NCBI RefSeq assembly: GCF_000145235.1
Contig: NC_014391.1
Span: 6,467,501-6,531,500, forward strand
From: Micromonospora aurantiaca ATCC 27029
GTDB lineage: Bacteria; Actinomycetota; Actinomycetes; Mycobacteriales; Micromonosporaceae
Reading direction: 5' to 3'
Length of the DNA: 64,000 bases
A program made the translations under genes and the position numbers. The notes below the pieces were generated by a model that made no database searches, was not told the origin of the DNA, and saw nothing but the letters and a program-made list of their open reading frames with translations. Below, piece after piece: positions 63,788 through 64,000 of the stretch (the first letter of the stretch is position 1; each line of letters begins with the position of its first letter).

Positions 63788-63862
63788 CGTCGATCTTGCA
63801 CTAGCCGCCCTCGCAAACCTGACAAAAGGGGCGACGAGGGGGCCGCAACTGCAAGATCAACG
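63788..63862. repeat. Inverted repeat R6 around GATCTTGCA, including the panD stop
   Basis: Arms CGTCGATCTTGCA (63788-63800) and TGCAAGATCAACG (63850-63862), one mismatch, 49-nt loop. The panD stop codon TGA (63859-63857) lies in the right arm. The arms resemble those of R5 (GATCATGAAGTT). Confidence 0.75.
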
Positions 63863-64000
63863 GCGAGACGCGGCGGCGAGGGGGTTGGGGACGGGGGCGC
63901 CTGCGGTGCCGGGGGCCGCGGTCGCCGGGTCCGCCGAGAGGTCGACGACCTTGTTGTCGGCGTCGACGTGAACCACCCGGGGGCGGTACGCGCGGGCCTC
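63857..64000 (-). CDS. panD: Aspartate 1-decarboxylase, C-terminal part
   Basis: Only the last 47 codons are present; the start lies outside the window. The visible strand AYRPRVVHVDADNKVVDLS is the characteristic last beta strand of PanD, then an Ala/Pro-rich tail PATAAPGTAGAPVPN. The pyruvoyl-forming Gly-Ser site is beyond the edge. It supplies beta-alanine for pantothenate. Neighbour coaX and the mycobacterial order panD-coaX-lysS support the call. Confidence 0.8.
   Translation of the reverse strand, partial: EARAYRPRVVHVDADNKVVDLSADPATAAPGTAGAPVPNPLAAASRR

Overview
The window is very GC-rich, uses many GTG and some TTG starts, and carries mycothiol-type actinobacterial housekeeping genes (Lsr2, CarD, DisA/RadA, ClpC, SARP/AfsR regulators, DUF397). 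This points to a filamentous actinomycete. The gene content and the families of short dispersed repeats fit Micromonosporaceae (Micromonospora-like), but that placement is inference from memory, because no similarity search was run.

Layout. 0-4.5 kb: small accessory genes (histidine phosphatase fragment, two VOC proteins, an asparagine-synthetase-like enzyme, AraC and GNAT proteins) and tRNA-Thr(UGU). 4.6-9.3 kb: an orphan sugar-ABC ATPase, the coupled cysS-rlmB pair and an IclR regulator. 9.35-15.7 kb: a repeat-rich spacer, an AbiEi/DUF559-type protein with an expanded hexapeptide repeat, a secreted subtilase, a HAD/EamA pair and a CGNR regulator. 15.8-22.1 kb: two unrelated fumarases (class II and class I) flanking an AfsR-type regulator. 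22.2-34.4 kb: a tyrosine/homogentisate block comprising a divergent Lrp regulator, hppD, two RDD membrane proteins, a HisC-like aromatic aminotransferase, an unknown gene coupled to fahA, and divergent hmgA, interleaved with two beta-propeller proteins, a SRPBCC protein and an orphan DUF397. 34.4-38.8 kb: an alcohol dehydrogenase, a TPR membrane protein, a SARP fused to an ABATE/CGNR domain, and a secreted protein. 38.8-40.6 kb: carD-ispD-ispF. 41-46.5 kb: a type III polyketide synthase, an acyl-CoA-dehydrogenase-like flavoprotein, a methyltransferase and a UbiA prenyltransferase, whose content resembles the agq meroterpenoid cluster. 46.6-53.2 kb: an LpqE-like lipoprotein, radA, disA, a lipoprotein, an ACT protein coupled to def, and mutY. 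53.4-64 kb: clpC, lsr2, lysS, a methyltransferase, coaX, the coupled pair nadB-nadC, a septum-formation lipoprotein and the 3' end of panD.

How it fits together. Much of the backbone (disA-radA-lpqE / carD-ispD-ispF / cysS-rlmB / mutY / clpC-lsr2-lysS-coaX-panD) follows the actinobacterial order known from Mycobacterium tuberculosis. Here cysS-rlmB lies 30 kb from carD-ispDF, on the far side of the catabolic and regulatory genes. The catabolic block can take tyrosine-derived 4-hydroxyphenylpyruvate to homogentisate and then, after a maleylacetoacetate isomerisation for which no known enzyme is visible, to fumarate and acetoacetate. A perfect 19-bp palindrome sits between hmgA and the fahA operon.

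Most unusual signal. Several families of short repeated sequence begin exactly at the stop codon of a gene. Two of them overlap the upstream stop by 4 nt (GTGA or ATGA) and are open through their whole length. They form mini-ORFs, or an in-frame N-terminal extension, that bridge neighbouring genes of the same operon (26306-26368, 32128-32242, 43484-43630). They look like translational-coupling linkers and are the best candidate here for something undescribed.
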